Assembly: GCF_013362815.1 (NCBI RefSeq)
Contig: NZ_JABFVK010000013.1
Coordinates: 372,001-436,000 of the forward strand
DNA length: 64,000 bases
Direction: 5' to 3'
Origin: Hamadaea sp.
Lineage (GTDB): Bacteria; Actinomycetota; Actinomycetes; Mycobacteriales; Micromonosporaceae
Shown here piece after piece: positions 8,941 to 18,691 of this stretch (the stretch's first letter is position 1; every line of letters begins with the position of its first letter). Under the pieces are notes generated by a model, which was not told the DNA's origin, ran no database searches, and saw only the letters and a program-made list of their open reading frames with translations. Made by a program: the position numbers and the translations under genes.

Positions 8941-9861
8941 TCATTTTCTGGTACGCCCCCGGGGCCCGAGCTGGTAGCCCACGTCGCTGGTGGGGCCGAG
9001 GTGCCGCAGCTTCTCCGGATTGACGACCGAGTGGATCGACCGGATCTGTCCGTCGGCGATGTCCAGCCCGATGGCTGCGACGATGTGGTCCTGCGGATCG
9101 AACAGCAGCGCACCGGGCTGACCGTTGACGGTGGCCGGCTGGACGCGTACGCCGAACGGGGCGAGCGTCGACAGACCGAGCACCAGCACCCGGGCGACGT
9201 GTTCGCGGCCGGTGACCGGGCGGCCCATGGCGGGTACCTTGCCGCCGCCGTCGCCGTGCAACGCCGCGTCTGTGGCGAGCAGTTCCTCCAGCTCGTGCAG
9301 GTCGCCCTGCTCCGCTGCGGCGAAGAAGCGCCTGGTCAGCTCCTCATGCTCGCGAGCGGACGCGTGGTATCGCGGTCGCCGCTGCTCAAGATGGGCACGC
9401 GCCTTCGCGACGAGGTGCCGGGTGGTGTCGACGTCGGTTCCGATGATCTCGGCGACATCGGCGTACGGGTAGTCGAAGACCTCCCGGAGCAGGAAGGCCG
9501 CCCGTTGCGGCGGGGTCAGGTTCTCCAGCAACACCAGGAAGGCCAACGACAGGGAGTCCGCGGTTTCGGCCTGATCGGCCGGAGACGGATCGGTGACCAG
9601 TGGCTCGGGCAGCCACTCGCCGACGTACTGCTCCCGGCGTACGCGGGCCGACCGGAGCTGGTCGATCGCCTGCCGGGTGACGAGGGTGGCGATGTACGCG
9701 CGCGGCGAGGCGATCGGCTCGTGCCGCCCCAGCGTCTGGTGCATCCGCAGGAACGCCTCCTGCACCACGTCCTCGGCGTCGGCGACGCTCCCGAGCATCC
9801 GGTACGCGATGGCGAACGCGCGGGGCCGCAGCTCGCTGTACAGATCCGTCTCCGTGGTCAC
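8941..9861 (-). CDS. ECF41-type RNA polymerase sigma factor (SigJ-like)
   Basis: A 306-residue ECF sigma factor. Region 2 is at about 10-75 ('AYRMLGSVADAEDVVQEAFLR'), region 4 at about 108-160 ('LTPPQRAAFLLREVF'), followed by a SnoaL-like C-terminal extension (170-306). The extension carries both ECF41 signature motifs: DGGGK (204-208) and the NPDKL variant NPEKL (281-285). In ECF41 the extension acts in cis as a built-in anti-sigma/coactivator, so no separate anti-sigma factor is expected. It follows the epimerase gene by three bases, the classical ECF41 arrangement in which sigma usually controls its own oxidoreductase-like partner. Confidence 0.93.
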   Translation of the reverse strand: MTTETDLYSELRPRAFAIAYRMLGSVADAEDVVQEAFLRMHQTLGRHEPIASPRAYIATLVTRQAIDQLRSARVRREQYVGEWLPEPLVTDPSPADQAETADSLSLAFLVLLENLTPPQRAAFLLREVFDYPYADVAEIIGTDVDTTRHLVAKARAHLEQRRPRYHASAREHEELTRRFFAAAEQGDLHELEELLATDAALHGDGGGKVPAMGRPVTGREHVARVLVLGLSTLAPFGVRVQPATVNGQPGALLFDPQDHIVAAIGLDIADGQIRSIHSVVNPEKLRHLGPTSDVGYQLGPRGRTRK

Positions 9862-9864
9862 GGT

Positions 9865-10809
9865 TCAGCCCAGTCCTTCGCGGAATCCCGTACGCCAGCT
9901 GGGGTAACGCAGCGTCCAGCCCAACTCTCGTTTGGCCTTCTCGCTGGAGATGCCGCACGCCTTCGTCATGAGGTGCACCGGAGCCTCCCCGGCGACCAGG
10001 CGAACCAGCCAGCCCGGTATGCGTCGCGGCGGCTTCGCCCCGAGTGCCCGGGCAAGTTCCGGCAGCCACACCGCGACCGGCGCTGGGTCGTCGTCGGCGA
10101 CGTGATAGATACCGGCCGTGCCCCGTTCGATGGCCGCCACGGTCGCGGTCGCCGCGTCGTGGATGTGCACCATCGACCACACGCCGGAGCCGCCCCCGAC
10201 GATCGGGAACTTGCGACGGTGTATCTGCTCGGCCATGGGAGCGCCGGGTTCGCTGCTGAGGCCGGTGCCCGGACCATAGAACCCACCGTACCGAAGGGCG
10301 ATGCCGTCGGCCCAGGTGATGCCGGTGACGGCGTCCTCGACATGTCGCAGCGCGTCGACCGCCTCGCGAGCGTTTGCCGGTGGGTTCGGCTCGATCCGGG
10401 CGGTCTCGTCGGCGATCGGGCCGTCGTTCACGTCGCACCACAATCCGTTGCTCTGCGCCACGAAGGCGCGTACGCCGACCGCCCGGGCCGCGGCGAGCAG
10501 ATTGTCGGTGCCCTCGGTACGCAGCCGGTCGGTCGCGAGCGCCATCTGCTTGGTGTGCCGGAAGTCGAGCGGTCCGCTCAACGCCGTCATCTGGTGCACC
10601 ACGACCTCCGGTTCGGCCTTGGCGACCGCATCGGCCACAGACTCCGGATCGAGCGCGTCGACGACGACGGGTTCGGCCCCCAACTCCCGCAAGGCGCGCA
10701 GCTTTGCGGGCGTACGCGTAGTGCCGACGACCTCATGGCCCCGAGCCACGAGCTGGGTGACGAGATGGCTGCCGATCGCGCCGGACGCTCCGGCCAGGAA
10801 GATCTTCAT
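9865..10809 (-). CDS. NAD(P)-dependent epimerase/dehydratase, ECF41 partner
   Basis: A 314-residue extended short-chain dehydrogenase/NmrA-like protein. The N-terminal Rossmann motif is GASGAIG (8-14). Arg31 after the second strand (GTTRTP) suggests NADP preference. The YxxxK-like position reads 'RYGGFYGPG', so the usual catalytic Tyr-x3-Lys is not evident. The gene is directly upstream of the ECF41 sigma gene and probably co-transcribed with it. Known ECF41 loci pair the sigma factor with such an oxidoreductase or a carboxymuconolactone decarboxylase; the substrate here is unknown. Confidence 0.85.
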   Translation of the reverse strand: MKIFLAGASGAIGSHLVTQLVARGHEVVGTTRTPAKLRALRELGAEPVVVDALDPESVADAVAKAEPEVVVHQMTALSGPLDFRHTKQMALATDRLRTEGTDNLLAAARAVGVRAFVAQSNGLWCDVNDGPIADETARIEPNPPANAREAVDALRHVEDAVTGITWADGIALRYGGFYGPGTGLSSEPGAPMAEQIHRRKFPIVGGGSGVWSMVHIHDAATATVAAIERGTAGIYHVADDDPAPVAVWLPELARALGAKPPRRIPGWLVRLVAGEAPVHLMTKACGISSEKAKRELGWTLRYPSWRTGFREGLG

Positions 10810-10968
10810 ACAAGGGAGACGAGACAGCCCAGCCGGCTATGAACAGCGGTAACCCAGGTCACACCAACCTCAGCCGGGCATCCCGTAGTGATCCGGGTCC
10901 TTGGCCTCTGTCCGCAGCACGGCCCAGCTGGTTGGCTGAGACGAGTATCCGTGATCGAGGTGATCGTC

Positions 10969-11700
10969 ATGACGCTGTCCACTCAGCCTCGTGCCAAGAC
11001 GGCCACGGAAGGCATCCGGGTTCGGTCGGGACTGCCGCGGCTCGCCGCTGCGGCCGCAGCGGCGTCTGCGGTGCTGCTTCCGATCCAGGTCGGAGTCTTC
11101 CTGGTGTGGCCACCGCCCCTGGACGGCACCGCGGCCGACTGGTTCGCGTTGCTCGCTGACAACCGTCTTGCCGGAATGGTGGATCTGGATCTGCTCCTTG
11201 TCCTGGACAATGTTCTCCTCGTGCCCATTCTGCTGGCGCTGTTCGTCGTCTTGCGGCGGCTCCGGGAACCGATGATGTTGATCGCGACCGCGGCGGGTTT
11301 CCTCGGCGTGATCATGTTCATCGCGATGAACCCGGCAGTCCAGATGGTCGGGTTCAGCGAGGACTATGCCGCAGCGACGTCCGACGCGGCGCGGGCCAAT
11401 GCCGTCGCGGCCGGCGAGGCGGTGCTGGCGAATTGGCAGGGGACCGCGTTTCACGTCGGCTACCTGCTCGGATCGCTCGCCGGCATCCTGATCGGCGTCG
11501 TCATGCTTGGCAGCTCGGTGTTCGGCCGGGTCACGGCTTGGCTGGCGATTCTGGCGAACACCGCCGGGTTGGGTCTGTACCTGCCGGGCGTCGGCGTGTA
11601 CGTGGCAGTCTTCTCGGTCCTGTTCTTGGAGATCTGGTACTTGCTGGTGTCGAGGGCGTTGTGGCGGTTCGCCCGGGACGGCGTACGCCCGACGGCGTGA
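10969..11700 (+). CDS. DUF4386-like integral membrane protein
   Basis: A 243-residue polytopic protein with about six hydrophobic segments. Its layout ('ADNRLAGMVDLDLLLVLDNVLLVPILLALF', then 'MMLIATAAGFLGVIMFIAMNPAVQM' and a long acidic/Ala-rich loop) resembles the DUF4386 family. The ATG at 10969 has GAGG eight bases upstream; a GTG at 10951 is an alternative. Function unknown. It ends 115 bases before the hydrogenase operon, and the DosR-like box lies in that interval, so it is probably not part of the operon. Confidence 0.75.
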   Translation: MTLSTQPRAKTATEGIRVRSGLPRLAAAAAAASAVLLPIQVGVFLVWPPPLDGTAADWFALLADNRLAGMVDLDLLLVLDNVLLVPILLALFVVLRRLREPMMLIATAAGFLGVIMFIAMNPAVQMVGFSEDYAAATSDAARANAVAAGEAVLANWQGTAFHVGYLLGSLAGILIGVVMLGSSVFGRVTAWLAILANTAGLGLYLPGVGVYVAVFSVLFLEIWYLLVSRALWRFARDGVRPTA

Positions 11701-11766
11701 AGCTGAAGCCGAGATTCCGTCACCGGGGCTTGCCGACTGTTCGAGATGCCAAGGACCGGATCCACC

Positions 11767-11780
11767 GGGACTTTCGCCCC
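11767..11780 (+). promoter_or_regulatory. DosR-like box, hydrogenase operon
   Basis: GGGAC-TTTC-GCCCC matches nine of ten defining bases of the DosR/DevR box. Its centre is 42.5 bases before the A of the ATG at 11816, so a promoter with the usual proximal-box spacing would make a leaderless message. Confidence 0.6.
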
Positions 11781-11815
11781 TGCCGTCGGCGAGCCAGGTG
11801 AGGTGCCATGGGGGC

Positions 11816-12913
11816 ATGGTGGTACTGACCGGCTTGACCGAGCTCGTCGCGCGGCTGCGCGCCGAGGGTTACCGCGTCGTCGGCCCCACTGTCCGGGACG
11901 ACGCGATAGTGCTCGACGAGATCCAATCCGCCGATGAGCTTCCCTACGGATACGGTGTGGACGCCGCGCCCGGTCGTTACCGGCTGCGCCGCAGGGGAGA
12001 TGCGGCCGCCTTCGGGCACTCGGCGGGACCGCAGTCGTGGAAGCAGTTCCTTCATCCGCCGCGCCGTCAGCTCTGGACAGCTGATCGGGACGGCGGGTCC
12101 TTCACGGTGACAGAACCGGCGAATCCGGATGAACGGCTCGCACTGTTGGGCGTACGCCCATGCGACCTGGCCGCCATCGCCGTCCAGCGCCGGGTGTTCG
12201 GCGAGGACAGCGACTATGCCCGGCGGATCGATCAGGCCTTCGTCATCGCGGTCAACTGCACGGAACCGGCCGAAGTCTGCTTCTGCGTATCCGCCGGGGG
12301 AGGACCGCGCGCCGACACCGGATACGACCTCGCGCTGACCGAACTCGCCAATTCGCGTTATCTCGTCGAGATCGGGAGCGAGACAGGCTCGGCCCTGCTG
12401 AGCCAGGTGGTGTACGCACCGGCCGAGCCCGGCGACATCGCGACCGCGAACGATCAGATTCGCACAGCGGAGAACCGGATGAGCCGGGCGCTCCCCGACA
12501 CCGACCTGCCGGGTCTGCTGCGCCGCGCGGCCGAGTCGCCGCACTGGGACGACGTCGCGTCCCGCTGCCTGACCTGCGGCAACTGCACGATGGTATGCCC
12601 GACGTGCTTCTGCACGTCCGTGGTGGACACCACCGACGTCACCGGCGACCATGCCGAACGGTGGCAGGGGTGGGCGTCCTGCTTCGACCTCGACTATTCC
12701 GAGTTGCACGGCGGGCAGGTGCGGACATCGGGGGCGAGCCGTTACCGGCAGTGGCTGACGCACAAGTTCGGTACTTGGCACGCTCAGTTCGGCCAATCCG
12801 GCTGTGTCGGATGTGGGCGCTGCGTCGCGTGGTGCCCGGTCGGCATCGACGTCACCGCCGAACTGACCGCGCTGGCCGCGACCTCTGACATAGATCAGCC
12901 AGTGCCGTCATGA
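11816..12913 (+). CDS. [NiFe] hydrogenase (sulfhydrogenase) beta subunit, 4Fe-4S protein
   Basis: A 365-residue iron-sulfur subunit of the HydB/HyhB type, transferring electrons between the hydrogenase small subunit and the flavin subunit. The N-terminal domain contains 'LLGVRPCDLAAIAVQRRVF', typical of this family. Two ferredoxin-like motifs follow: 'CLTCGNCTMVCPTC' at about 255 and 'CVGCGRCVAWCPVG' near 340, each ending with a C-x3-C-P-type pattern. The start has no strong ribosome-binding site, consistent with a leaderless transcript from the box upstream (inference). It overlaps the next gene by four bases. Family confident; start moderately so. Confidence 0.88.
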   Translation: MVVLTGLTELVARLRAEGYRVVGPTVRDDAIVLDEIQSADELPYGYGVDAAPGRYRLRRRGDAAAFGHSAGPQSWKQFLHPPRRQLWTADRDGGSFTVTEPANPDERLALLGVRPCDLAAIAVQRRVFGEDSDYARRIDQAFVIAVNCTEPAEVCFCVSAGGGPRADTGYDLALTELANSRYLVEIGSETGSALLSQVVYAPAEPGDIATANDQIRTAENRMSRALPDTDLPGLLRRAAESPHWDDVASRCLTCGNCTMVCPTCFCTSVVDTTDVTGDHAERWQGWASCFDLDYSELHGGQVRTSGASRYRQWLTHKFGTWHAQFGQSGCVGCGRCVAWCPVGIDVTAELTALAATSDIDQPVPS

Positions 12914-13728
12914 CCACCACGCCGTACACCATGACGCCGCTGCGCTATCGCGTCGTGGCGCGTCGGCCAGACACCGCTGACGTGGTCACCCTCGACCTCG
13001 ATCCGCTGGGTTCGCCGGTGCAGTCCTGGGCACCCGGCCAATTCACCATGGTGTACGCCTTCGGTGTCGGCGAAGTTCCCCTCTCGGTCAGCGGCGGCGA
13101 GGGGCACCGGATCGTCCACACCGTACGGTCGGTCGGCGCGGTCACCGCCGCGATCTGTGTGGCTCCGGTCGGAACGGTGCTCGGCGTACGCGGGCCGTTC
13201 GGCCACGGCTGGAGTCTGCCCGACCGCGGCGACCTGGTCCTGGTGGGTGGCGGCATCGGGCTGGCGCCGCTGCGACCGCTGGTGCGTACGGTGATGGCCC
13301 GACGACACCGGTTCGGCGAGGTCGACTTGCTCGTCGGCGCGCGTACGCCGGACGACCTGCTGTTCACCGACGAGTACGACCGCTGGCGGGAGTCGGGCAT
13401 CAGTGTGCACGTCATCGTAGATCGAGCTGGTAGGCACTGGTCCGGACAGGTCGGCGTGGTCACGAGTCTGCTCGACCGGCTGCGGCTGGATCCCGAGATC
13501 ACGACCTCGTTCCTGTGCGGGCCGGAGATCATGATGCGAGTAATCGCCCGGAACCTGACCGATCGAGGACTGACCGCGGGTCAGGTCCAGGTCTCGCTGG
13601 AGCGCAACATGCGCTGCGGCTACGGAGTTTGCGGGCATTGCCAGTACGGCCCCTTGATGGTCTGCCGGGACGGTCCGGTCACCGACTACGCCACGGCCGA
13701 GCCGCTGATGGCAGTCCGGGAGCTGTGA
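12910..13728 (+). CDS. [NiFe] hydrogenase gamma subunit, FAD/NAD(P)-binding
   Basis: A 272-residue ferredoxin-NADP reductase-like subunit (HydG/HyhG type) that links the enzyme to NAD(P)H. The FAD-binding barrel includes 'PLSVSG' (about 60), the nucleotide-binding domain begins with '[17 protein letters not shown]' (about 112-128), then '[10 protein letters not shown]'. The C-terminus has a cysteine cluster CGYGVCGHC plus a later Cys (about 235-257), a [2Fe-2S] site as in dihydroorotate dehydrogenase PyrK-like proteins. It starts at an ATGA overlap with the beta subunit and overlaps the small-subunit ATG by one base, indicating strict co-translation. Confidence 0.92.
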   Translation: MTTTPYTMTPLRYRVVARRPDTADVVTLDLDPLGSPVQSWAPGQFTMVYAFGVGEVPLSVSGGEGHRIVHTVRSVGAVTAAICVAPVGTVLGVRGPFGHGWSLPDRGDLVLVGGGIGLAPLRPLVRTVMARRHRFGEVDLLVGARTPDDLLFTDEYDRWRESGISVHVIVDRAGRHWSGQVGVVTSLLDRLRLDPEITTSFLCGPEIMMRVIARNLTDRGLTAGQVQVSLERNMRCGYGVCGHCQYGPLMVCRDGPVTDYATAEPLMAVREL

Positions 13729-14519
13729 TGAACACCCCCGAGGAGCGACCCACGTTGGCGGTCTGGAAATTCGCCTCCTGCGACGGCTGCCAGCTGGCTC
13801 TGCTCGACTGCGAGGACGAGTTGCTGACGCTGGCGGACCGCGTGCAGATCGCCCATTTCACCGAGGCCACCCGGGCGACGGTCGCCGGACCCTACGACGT
13901 TTCGCTGGTCGAAGGCTCGATCACCACACCGGCCGATCGCGACCGGATCATGCGCATCCGTCAGAACTCCCGCCTGCTGGTCACCATCGGAGCCTGCGCC
14001 AGCGCCGGCGGCATTCAAGCGTTGCGCAACTTCGCCGACGTCAGCGAGTTCCGGTCGATCGTCTACGCGCGTCCGGACTACATCGAGACGCTGGACCGGT
14101 CATTGCCGATCGGTGAGGTCGTGCCGGTCGACGCCGAACTGCGTGGCTGCCCGATCGACCGCGGCCAGCTGCTGGACCTGCTGACCGCGATGCTGGCCGG
14201 TCGCCGCCCGCATCTTCCGGACCGGCCGGTGTGCGGCGAATGCAAACTGCGCGGTACCAGTTGCCTGCTCGTCACCGGGCGGGCGCCCTGCCTGGGGCCC
14301 GTCACCCGGGCGGGCTGCGGCGCGATCTGCCCGGCCGCGAACCGCGGCTGTTTCGGCTGCTACGGGCCCATCGGCGACCCCAACACCGCAGCGCTCATCC
14401 CGGCGCTGCGGGCGGCCGGGCTCGACGAGGACGGCGTACGCCGGATCTTCCGCACGTTCAACGCCGCGGCGCCCGCGTTCGCCGACGCGGCTCGAGGCGA
14501 GGAAGGCGAACAACGATGA
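13728..14519 (+). CDS. [NiFe] hydrogenase small subunit (delta)
   Basis: A 263-residue small subunit carrying the iron-sulfur relay next to the Ni-Fe site. The proximal cluster ligands are Cys18 and Cys21 (FASCDGCQ), '[12 protein letters not shown]' and 'RGCP'. The distal part has two further Cys-rich stretches ('[12 protein letters not shown]', '[18 protein letters not shown]'). No twin-arginine signal is present, so the enzyme is cytoplasmic, as expected for group 3b. It starts in a TGATG overlap and overlaps the large-subunit start by four bases. Confidence 0.94.
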   Translation: MNTPEERPTLAVWKFASCDGCQLALLDCEDELLTLADRVQIAHFTEATRATVAGPYDVSLVEGSITTPADRDRIMRIRQNSRLLVTIGACASAGGIQALRNFADVSEFRSIVYARPDYIETLDRSLPIGEVVPVDAELRGCPIDRGQLLDLLTAMLAGRRPHLPDRPVCGECKLRGTSCLLVTGRAPCLGPVTRAGCGAICPAANRGCFGCYGPIGDPNTAALIPALRAAGLDEDGVRRIFRTFNAAAPAFADAARGEEGEQR

Positions 14520-15823
14520 CGCATCGGCATGATCGGGTGCTTCGAGTCGACGCCCTGGCCCGAGTCGAGGGCGAAGGCGCGCTGCACATCCACGTACGCG
14601 ACGGCAAAGTCGGCGAAGTCCAGCTCGAGATCTATGAACCGCCCCGGTTCTTCGAGGCGTTTCTGGCCGGGCGGGACTACGCCGAAGCCCCCGACATCAC
14701 CGCCCGGATCTGCGGGATCTGCCCGGTCGCATACCAGATGTCGGCCTGCCAGGCGATGGAGGACGCCGTCGGGATCACCGTCGGTGGAGCCATCGGGAAA
14801 CTGCGGCGGCTGCTGTACTGCGGCGAGTGGATCTCCAGCCACGCTCTGCACATCTACCTGTTGCACGCGCCGGACTTCCTGGGCTTCGACGGGGCGATCG
14901 ACATGGCTGCGCGGCACCGGGATCTGGTCGAACGCGGCCTGCGGCTGAAGAAGACGGGCAACCAGCTCATGACGGCGGTCGGCGGACGGGCCATCCATCC
15001 GATCAACGTTCGCGTTGGCGGCTTCTACCGGGCACCGGCGCCGTCAGAGTTGTCCGCGTTGCTCGACCCGTTGCGGCAGGCCCTGGACGACGCGATCGCC
15101 ACCGTCGGCTGGGTCGCCGGTTTCGACTTCCCCGACTTCGAACACGACCACGAGTTGCTGGCGCTCGTCCGCGAGGGAACCTACGCGATCGAGCACGGCG
15201 TTCCGCACACCGACCGGGGACTCGTGTTCCCGGTGTCCGAACTCGACCACCTGGTGCTGGAACATCAGGTGCCACACTCGACGGCCTTGCACGCGACATT
15301 GGCCGGCCGGGACCGATACCTGACCGGGCCGGTCGCCCGGTACGCGCTCAGCGGGCGATGGCTGTCCCCGCTCGCCCGCCAGGCCGCCGCCGAAGCGGGG
15401 TTGCCGGCGGTGTGCCGCAACCCGTTCCAGAGCATCGTCGTGCGCGCGGTCGAACTCGTCTACGCCATCGAGGAGGCGATCGCCCTGATCGAGGCGTACG
15501 AGCCGCCGCATCCGCCCGTCGTCCACGTCGATCCGGCAGCCGGCGTCGGCTACGGAGCCACCGAGGCGCCCCGCGGCACTCTGTTCCACCGGTACGACCT
15601 CGACGATCGCGGCGTGATCCGCAGCGTACGGATCGTGCCGCCGACATCGCAGAACCAGGCATCGATCGAAGACGACCTACTGCGGTTCGTCGCCACGCGG
15701 CTCGACTACGACGACGCCCGCCTGACGAGCGTCTGCGAGCAGGTCATCCGTAACTACGACCCGTGCATCTCGTGCGCGACGCACTTTCTCACGCTCGACA
15801 TCCACGAGGGGGAGCTGCCATGA
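14516..15823 (+). CDS. [NiFe] hydrogenase large subunit (alpha), group 3b-like
   Basis: A 435-residue catalytic subunit. The L1 motif RICGIC (about 64-69) and the L2 motif DPCISCATH (about 413-421) supply the four cysteines that bind Ni and Fe. The C-terminus after L2 is short ('[12 protein letters not shown]'), giving a small cleavable tail for the protease encoded next door. Length and the accompanying beta/gamma/delta subunits fit cytosolic bidirectional NADP-linked group 3b enzymes (sulfhydrogenases). In actinobacteria such enzymes evolve H2 during hypoxic fermentation. Subgroup is inferred from gene order and motifs, not from a tree. Confidence 0.93.
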   Translation: MTHRHDRVLRVDALARVEGEGALHIHVRDGKVGEVQLEIYEPPRFFEAFLAGRDYAEAPDITARICGICPVAYQMSACQAMEDAVGITVGGAIGKLRRLLYCGEWISSHALHIYLLHAPDFLGFDGAIDMAARHRDLVERGLRLKKTGNQLMTAVGGRAIHPINVRVGGFYRAPAPSELSALLDPLRQALDDAIATVGWVAGFDFPDFEHDHELLALVREGTYAIEHGVPHTDRGLVFPVSELDHLVLEHQVPHSTALHATLAGRDRYLTGPVARYALSGRWLSPLARQAAAEAGLPAVCRNPFQSIVVRAVELVYAIEEAIALIEAYEPPHPPVVHVDPAAGVGYGATEAPRGTLFHRYDLDDRGVIRSVRIVPPTSQNQASIEDDLLRFVATRLDYDDARLTSVCEQVIRNYDPCISCATHFLTLDIHEGELP

Positions 15824-16293
15824 ACACCGTGGTCATCGGCATCGGTGACGCGTATCGGCACGACGACGGCGTCGGGCTGATCGTCGCCAAGCGGCTGCGC
15901 GACCTTCGCCCGCGGGCGGTCGACTTCGTCGAAAGCGACGGGGAGCCGACCGGACTCATCGACGCGTGGGACGGGGCTCCGTTGGCCATCGTCATCGACG
16001 CCGTAGACGCCGGCGAGGGCGTCGTACCAGGCCGGATCTATCGGCTCGGCCTGCATCATCCGGCGCTGTCCGGCGGCGGCGGACCAGCCGGCTCCCACGG
16101 CGTACCCCTTGGTGATGCCGTAGCGCTCGCGCGGGCCCTGGACCGGATGCCCCGGCGGATGTTGCTGTTCGGCGTGCAGGTCGCGGACGTGAGCCAGGGT
16201 GTGGGTCTGTCTCCGCAGGTCGAATGGGCCGCGGGGCTGGTGGTGGAGGAGATCGCGGAGCTGCTCGTCACCCAGCGATGGGCGGCCCGCTGA
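15820..16293 (+). CDS. hydrogenase maturation protease
   Basis: A 157-residue HyaD/HycI-family endopeptidase that removes the large-subunit tail after nickel insertion. The start is typical ([18 protein letters not shown]), with the acidic residue of the 'GxGN/D' motif and 'VIDAVDAG' (about 47-54) supplying nickel-sensing ligands; a His ligand lies in the 'GSHG' segment (about 88). It overlaps the large-subunit stop by four bases, so protease and substrate are co-translated. Confidence 0.92.
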   Translation: MNTVVIGIGDAYRHDDGVGLIVAKRLRDLRPRAVDFVESDGEPTGLIDAWDGAPLAIVIDAVDAGEGVVPGRIYRLGLHHPALSGGGGPAGSHGVPLGDAVALARALDRMPRRMLLFGVQVADVSQGVGLSPQVEWAAGLVVEEIAELLVTQRWAAR

Positions 16294-16505
16294 TGTGCAC
16301 CGGCCTGCCCGCCCGAGTTCTGCACTCTGGGGCCGAGGTGGCCGAGGTCGAGGTCGACGGCCGGGTTCGGCTCGTCTCGCTCGCGGTCCTCGACGAAGCG
16401 GTGACAGACGGTGAGTGGCTGCTGATCCACGCGGGCGTCGCGCTGCGCCGCTTGACCGACGACGATGCCCGGCTGCTTCAGCTGGTGAGAGGTGAGCGAA
16501 GATGA
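16293..16505 (+). CDS. HypC/HupF-type hydrogenase assembly chaperone
   Basis: A 70-residue chaperone with the diagnostic MC-x-G-x-P N-terminus (Met-Cys-Thr-Gly-Leu-Pro); Cys2 binds the Fe(CN)2CO precursor. The 'VDGRVRLVSLAVLDEAVTDGEWLLIHAGVAL' stretch matches the HypC beta-barrel. It starts in a TGATG overlap with the protease gene. No hypA, B, D, E or F is present in the window, so these must be encoded elsewhere. Confidence 0.9.
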   Translation: MCTGLPARVLHSGAEVAEVEVDGRVRLVSLAVLDEAVTDGEWLLIHAGVALRRLTDDDARLLQLVRGERR

Positions 16506-17437
16506 ATCGGACTTCCGCCCGCGGCGCGGTGACGGCGGCGTTCGTCGCTGCGGCGATCAGCGGCCTCGCGGTCTTTCTCAACGGCTACGGCGTGCGCGCG
16601 GTGCCCGACGCCACCGTCTACACCACGGCGAAAAACCTGGTGGCCGCCGCGATACTCGGCCTTATCGGCCTGGTCGCGGCCGTTGTGGCCCGTTCTCGGC
16701 CCCAAGTGGTACGCACGACGCACCGCCCGGTCGCGTGGCTTGGTCTGGCCGCCCTGGGCCTGATCGGCGGGAGCATCCCGTTCGTGCTGTTCTTCGAAGG
16801 TCTCGCGCGGGCATCGTCGACCCATGCCGCTTTCCTGCAGAAGAGCCTGGTCGTCTGGGTGGCCGTGCTAGCGGTGCCCATGTTGGGGGAGCGGCTGCGG
16901 GTGACTCATGTGGTGGCGCTACTGCTCCTGCTCGGTGGCCTGGTCGTGCTGGACAGCGGCCTCGTGGGCTTCGGCTTCGGCCCGGGCGAGGGTCTCATCC
17001 TGGTGGCGACGCTGCTCTGGGCGGTCGAGGTGGTCCTGGCCAAGCGCCTGCTGCGCGGGTTCTCCCCGCAGACGGTGGCGATCGCGCGAATGGGGCTCGG
17101 CGTGCTGGTGCTGCTCGGCTGGGTCGCCGTCAGCGGCCGGTGGCATGCGCTGACCGCGCTGTCCGCCGAAGGCTGGCGATGGGCGATGGTGACCGGAGTG
17201 ATTCTGGCGGCATACGTCGGAATCTGGTTCACCGCCCTGGCTCGGGGCGCTGCGATCGACGTGACCGCCGTCCTGGTCGCCGGGGCCGTCGTCACGGGCG
17301 CATTGAACGTCGCGGTCAAAGGCATCACGTTGGCACCGGTCAACCTGCTGGCGTTGGCAGCGTTGCTCGGTGGCGCGATCATCGTCGGAGTCGGGGCAGC
17401 ACGGCGCCCGCAACCTGTGCTGGCGGACCGGCGATGA
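16502..17437 (+). CDS. EamA/DMT-family transporter
   Basis: A 311-residue membrane protein with ten hydrophobic helices in two EamA repeats (about 1-150 and 160-300). Conserved EamA features such as 'ASSTHAAFLQKSLVVWVAVLAVPMLGE' are visible. It starts in an ATGA overlap with hypC and overlaps the following gene by four bases, so it is made together with the hydrogenase. A role in exporting a metabolite made under the same conditions is plausible; no substrate can be read from sequence, and nickel uptake would be unusual for the family. Confidence 0.85.
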   Translation: MNRTSARGAVTAAFVAAAISGLAVFLNGYGVRAVPDATVYTTAKNLVAAAILGLIGLVAAVVARSRPQVVRTTHRPVAWLGLAALGLIGGSIPFVLFFEGLARASSTHAAFLQKSLVVWVAVLAVPMLGERLRVTHVVALLLLLGGLVVLDSGLVGFGFGPGEGLILVATLLWAVEVVLAKRLLRGFSPQTVAIARMGLGVLVLLGWVAVSGRWHALTALSAEGWRWAMVTGVILAAYVGIWFTALARGAAIDVTAVLVAGAVVTGALNVAVKGITLAPVNLLALAALLGGAIIVGVGAARRPQPVLADRR

Positions 17438-18195
17438 CCGCGTCGGGTCCGGTGTTGTTCGCCCGGTACGCGTACCCGCCGAACGCGCTCGGCTACTGCG
17501 GCCCGGGTGACAGCCGGGCTCTGCTGGAATACGCCGACGCCGAGACGACCGACGGTGGACTCGTAGAGCTGGCACGCCGATTCGAGGGCGCTTGGCCGTA
17601 TCTGGCGCTGATCGCCGGGGCGGCCGGCCGGGCCGACCCGCTCGACCGGGCCGTCGTCGAGGCGTACTGGATCGGCGGGACGCTGCTCGACGCGGTCCCA
17701 CCACGGCTCTTGGCCGCGAGCCTGGAAGAGCGCTTCCGGCCCCAGTTGGGCTCGGCCGCGGACGACTTGGCGGCGATGGCGATCCGCGGTGGCCGCCCGC
17801 AGCACAGCTTCCACGTGTTCGCCGTGTATCCGTGGGTCGGCATGCTGCGCGCCGGTTACTCCCTCGAGCCGCTACGGGTTCTGGACTCATGCCGGATCCG
17901 CTGGGGCGCGGTCGTCGACGCCGACCTGGAGTACGCCGTCGTGCGTACCCGGCCGTTGCGGTGGACCGGTAGTGAGCTCGTCCTGGACCCGCCACGGGCG
18001 GAACGTGTCCGGCTTCGCGAGGACGGCTACGGGCTCGCCTGCGGCGTGCGGCGTGGAGCATTGGTGAGCATCCACTGGGACTGGATCTGCGACGTCCTGA
18101 CTGAGGCGCAGGCCACGACGCTGGCCCGGTCGACGATGCAGGACTTGGCGTTGGTCAATGCGGTTCCGCAGAGGGTCGGGCCGCTCTGCGGGTGA
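17434..18195 (+). CDS. hydrogenase-associated protein of unknown function (DUF6390-like)
   Basis: A 253-residue soluble protein translationally coupled to the EamA gene. It has a distinctive N-terminus ('VLFARYAYPPNALGYCGPGD') and a conserved-looking core 'HSFHVFAVYPWVGMLRAG' near 130. I believe it belongs to the DUF6390 family seen near actinobacterial hydrogenases, but this is memory-based. Isolated His, Cys and Trp residues could be metal- or cofactor-binding; no recognised catalytic motif is present. Coupling to the operon suggests an accessory or maturation role. Confidence 0.7.
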   Translation: MTASGPVLFARYAYPPNALGYCGPGDSRALLEYADAETTDGGLVELARRFEGAWPYLALIAGAAGRADPLDRAVVEAYWIGGTLLDAVPPRLLAASLEERFRPQLGSAADDLAAMAIRGGRPQHSFHVFAVYPWVGMLRAGYSLEPLRVLDSCRIRWGAVVDADLEYAVVRTRPLRWTGSELVLDPPRAERVRLREDGYGLACGVRRGALVSIHWDWICDVLTEAQATTLARSTMQDLALVNAVPQRVGPLCG

Positions 18196-18205
18196 GGAGA
18201 CGACG

Positions 18206-18691
18206 ATGGCCGAGACGACGTTCGACCTGTTGAAGCGGCATCCCTTCCTCGAAGGCATGCCCGACGAGCACCTCCATCGGCTGTCGGTGTGGGCGCACGG
18301 GTCCATCCTGCACGGCGGCGCGCGGGTTCTGGACGAAGGCAGCCGCGCCGACCGGTTCTGGCTGATCCTCGACGGCCACGTACGCCTGGAGACGCACCTG
18401 CCCGGACCTGGCGACGTCACTGTGGAAACCCTCGGTCCCGGCACGGTGCTCGGCTGGTCCTGGATGTTCCCGCCCTATCGTTGGCACTTCTCGGCGACCG
18501 CCGTCGATCTCGTCCACGCCGTCGTCGTCGACGGTGGCGGAGTCCGCCGCCTGTGCGAGGAGGACCCCGCCTTCGGATACGAGCTGACTCGGCGGTTCAT
18601 GGAGGTCGTCGTGGACCGCCTGCAAAAGACACGGATGCGGCTGCTTGACCTCTACGCGCCGCCCGACTGGCTCATCGGAGGCACCCCATGA
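18206..18691 (+). CDS. cyclic nucleotide-binding-domain protein without DNA-binding domain
   Basis: A 161-residue protein consisting of a single CRP-like beta-roll: 'FLEGMPDEHLHRLSVWAHG' at the N-terminus, 'RFWLILDGHVRLE' (about 48-60), 'LGPGTVLGWSWMFPPYRW' in place of the phosphate-binding cassette, and a long C-helix. The usual helix-turn-helix is absent, so it is a sensor or allosteric partner and not a CRP/FNR transcription factor. The ATG has GAGGAGA just upstream. It overlaps the flavodoxin start by four bases. Ligand unknown. Confidence 0.85.
   Translation: MAETTFDLLKRHPFLEGMPDEHLHRLSVWAHGSILHGGARVLDEGSRADRFWLILDGHVRLETHLPGPGDVTVETLGPGTVLGWSWMFPPYRWHFSATAVDLVHAVVVDGGGVRRLCEEDPAFGYELTRRFMEVVVDRLQKTRMRLLDLYAPPDWLIGGTP

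Noticed and set aside
12089-12102. GGGAC-GGCG-GGTCC inside the hydrogenase beta gene
   Set aside because: Eight of ten matches within coding sequence; taken as a chance match and as a warning about the background rate.
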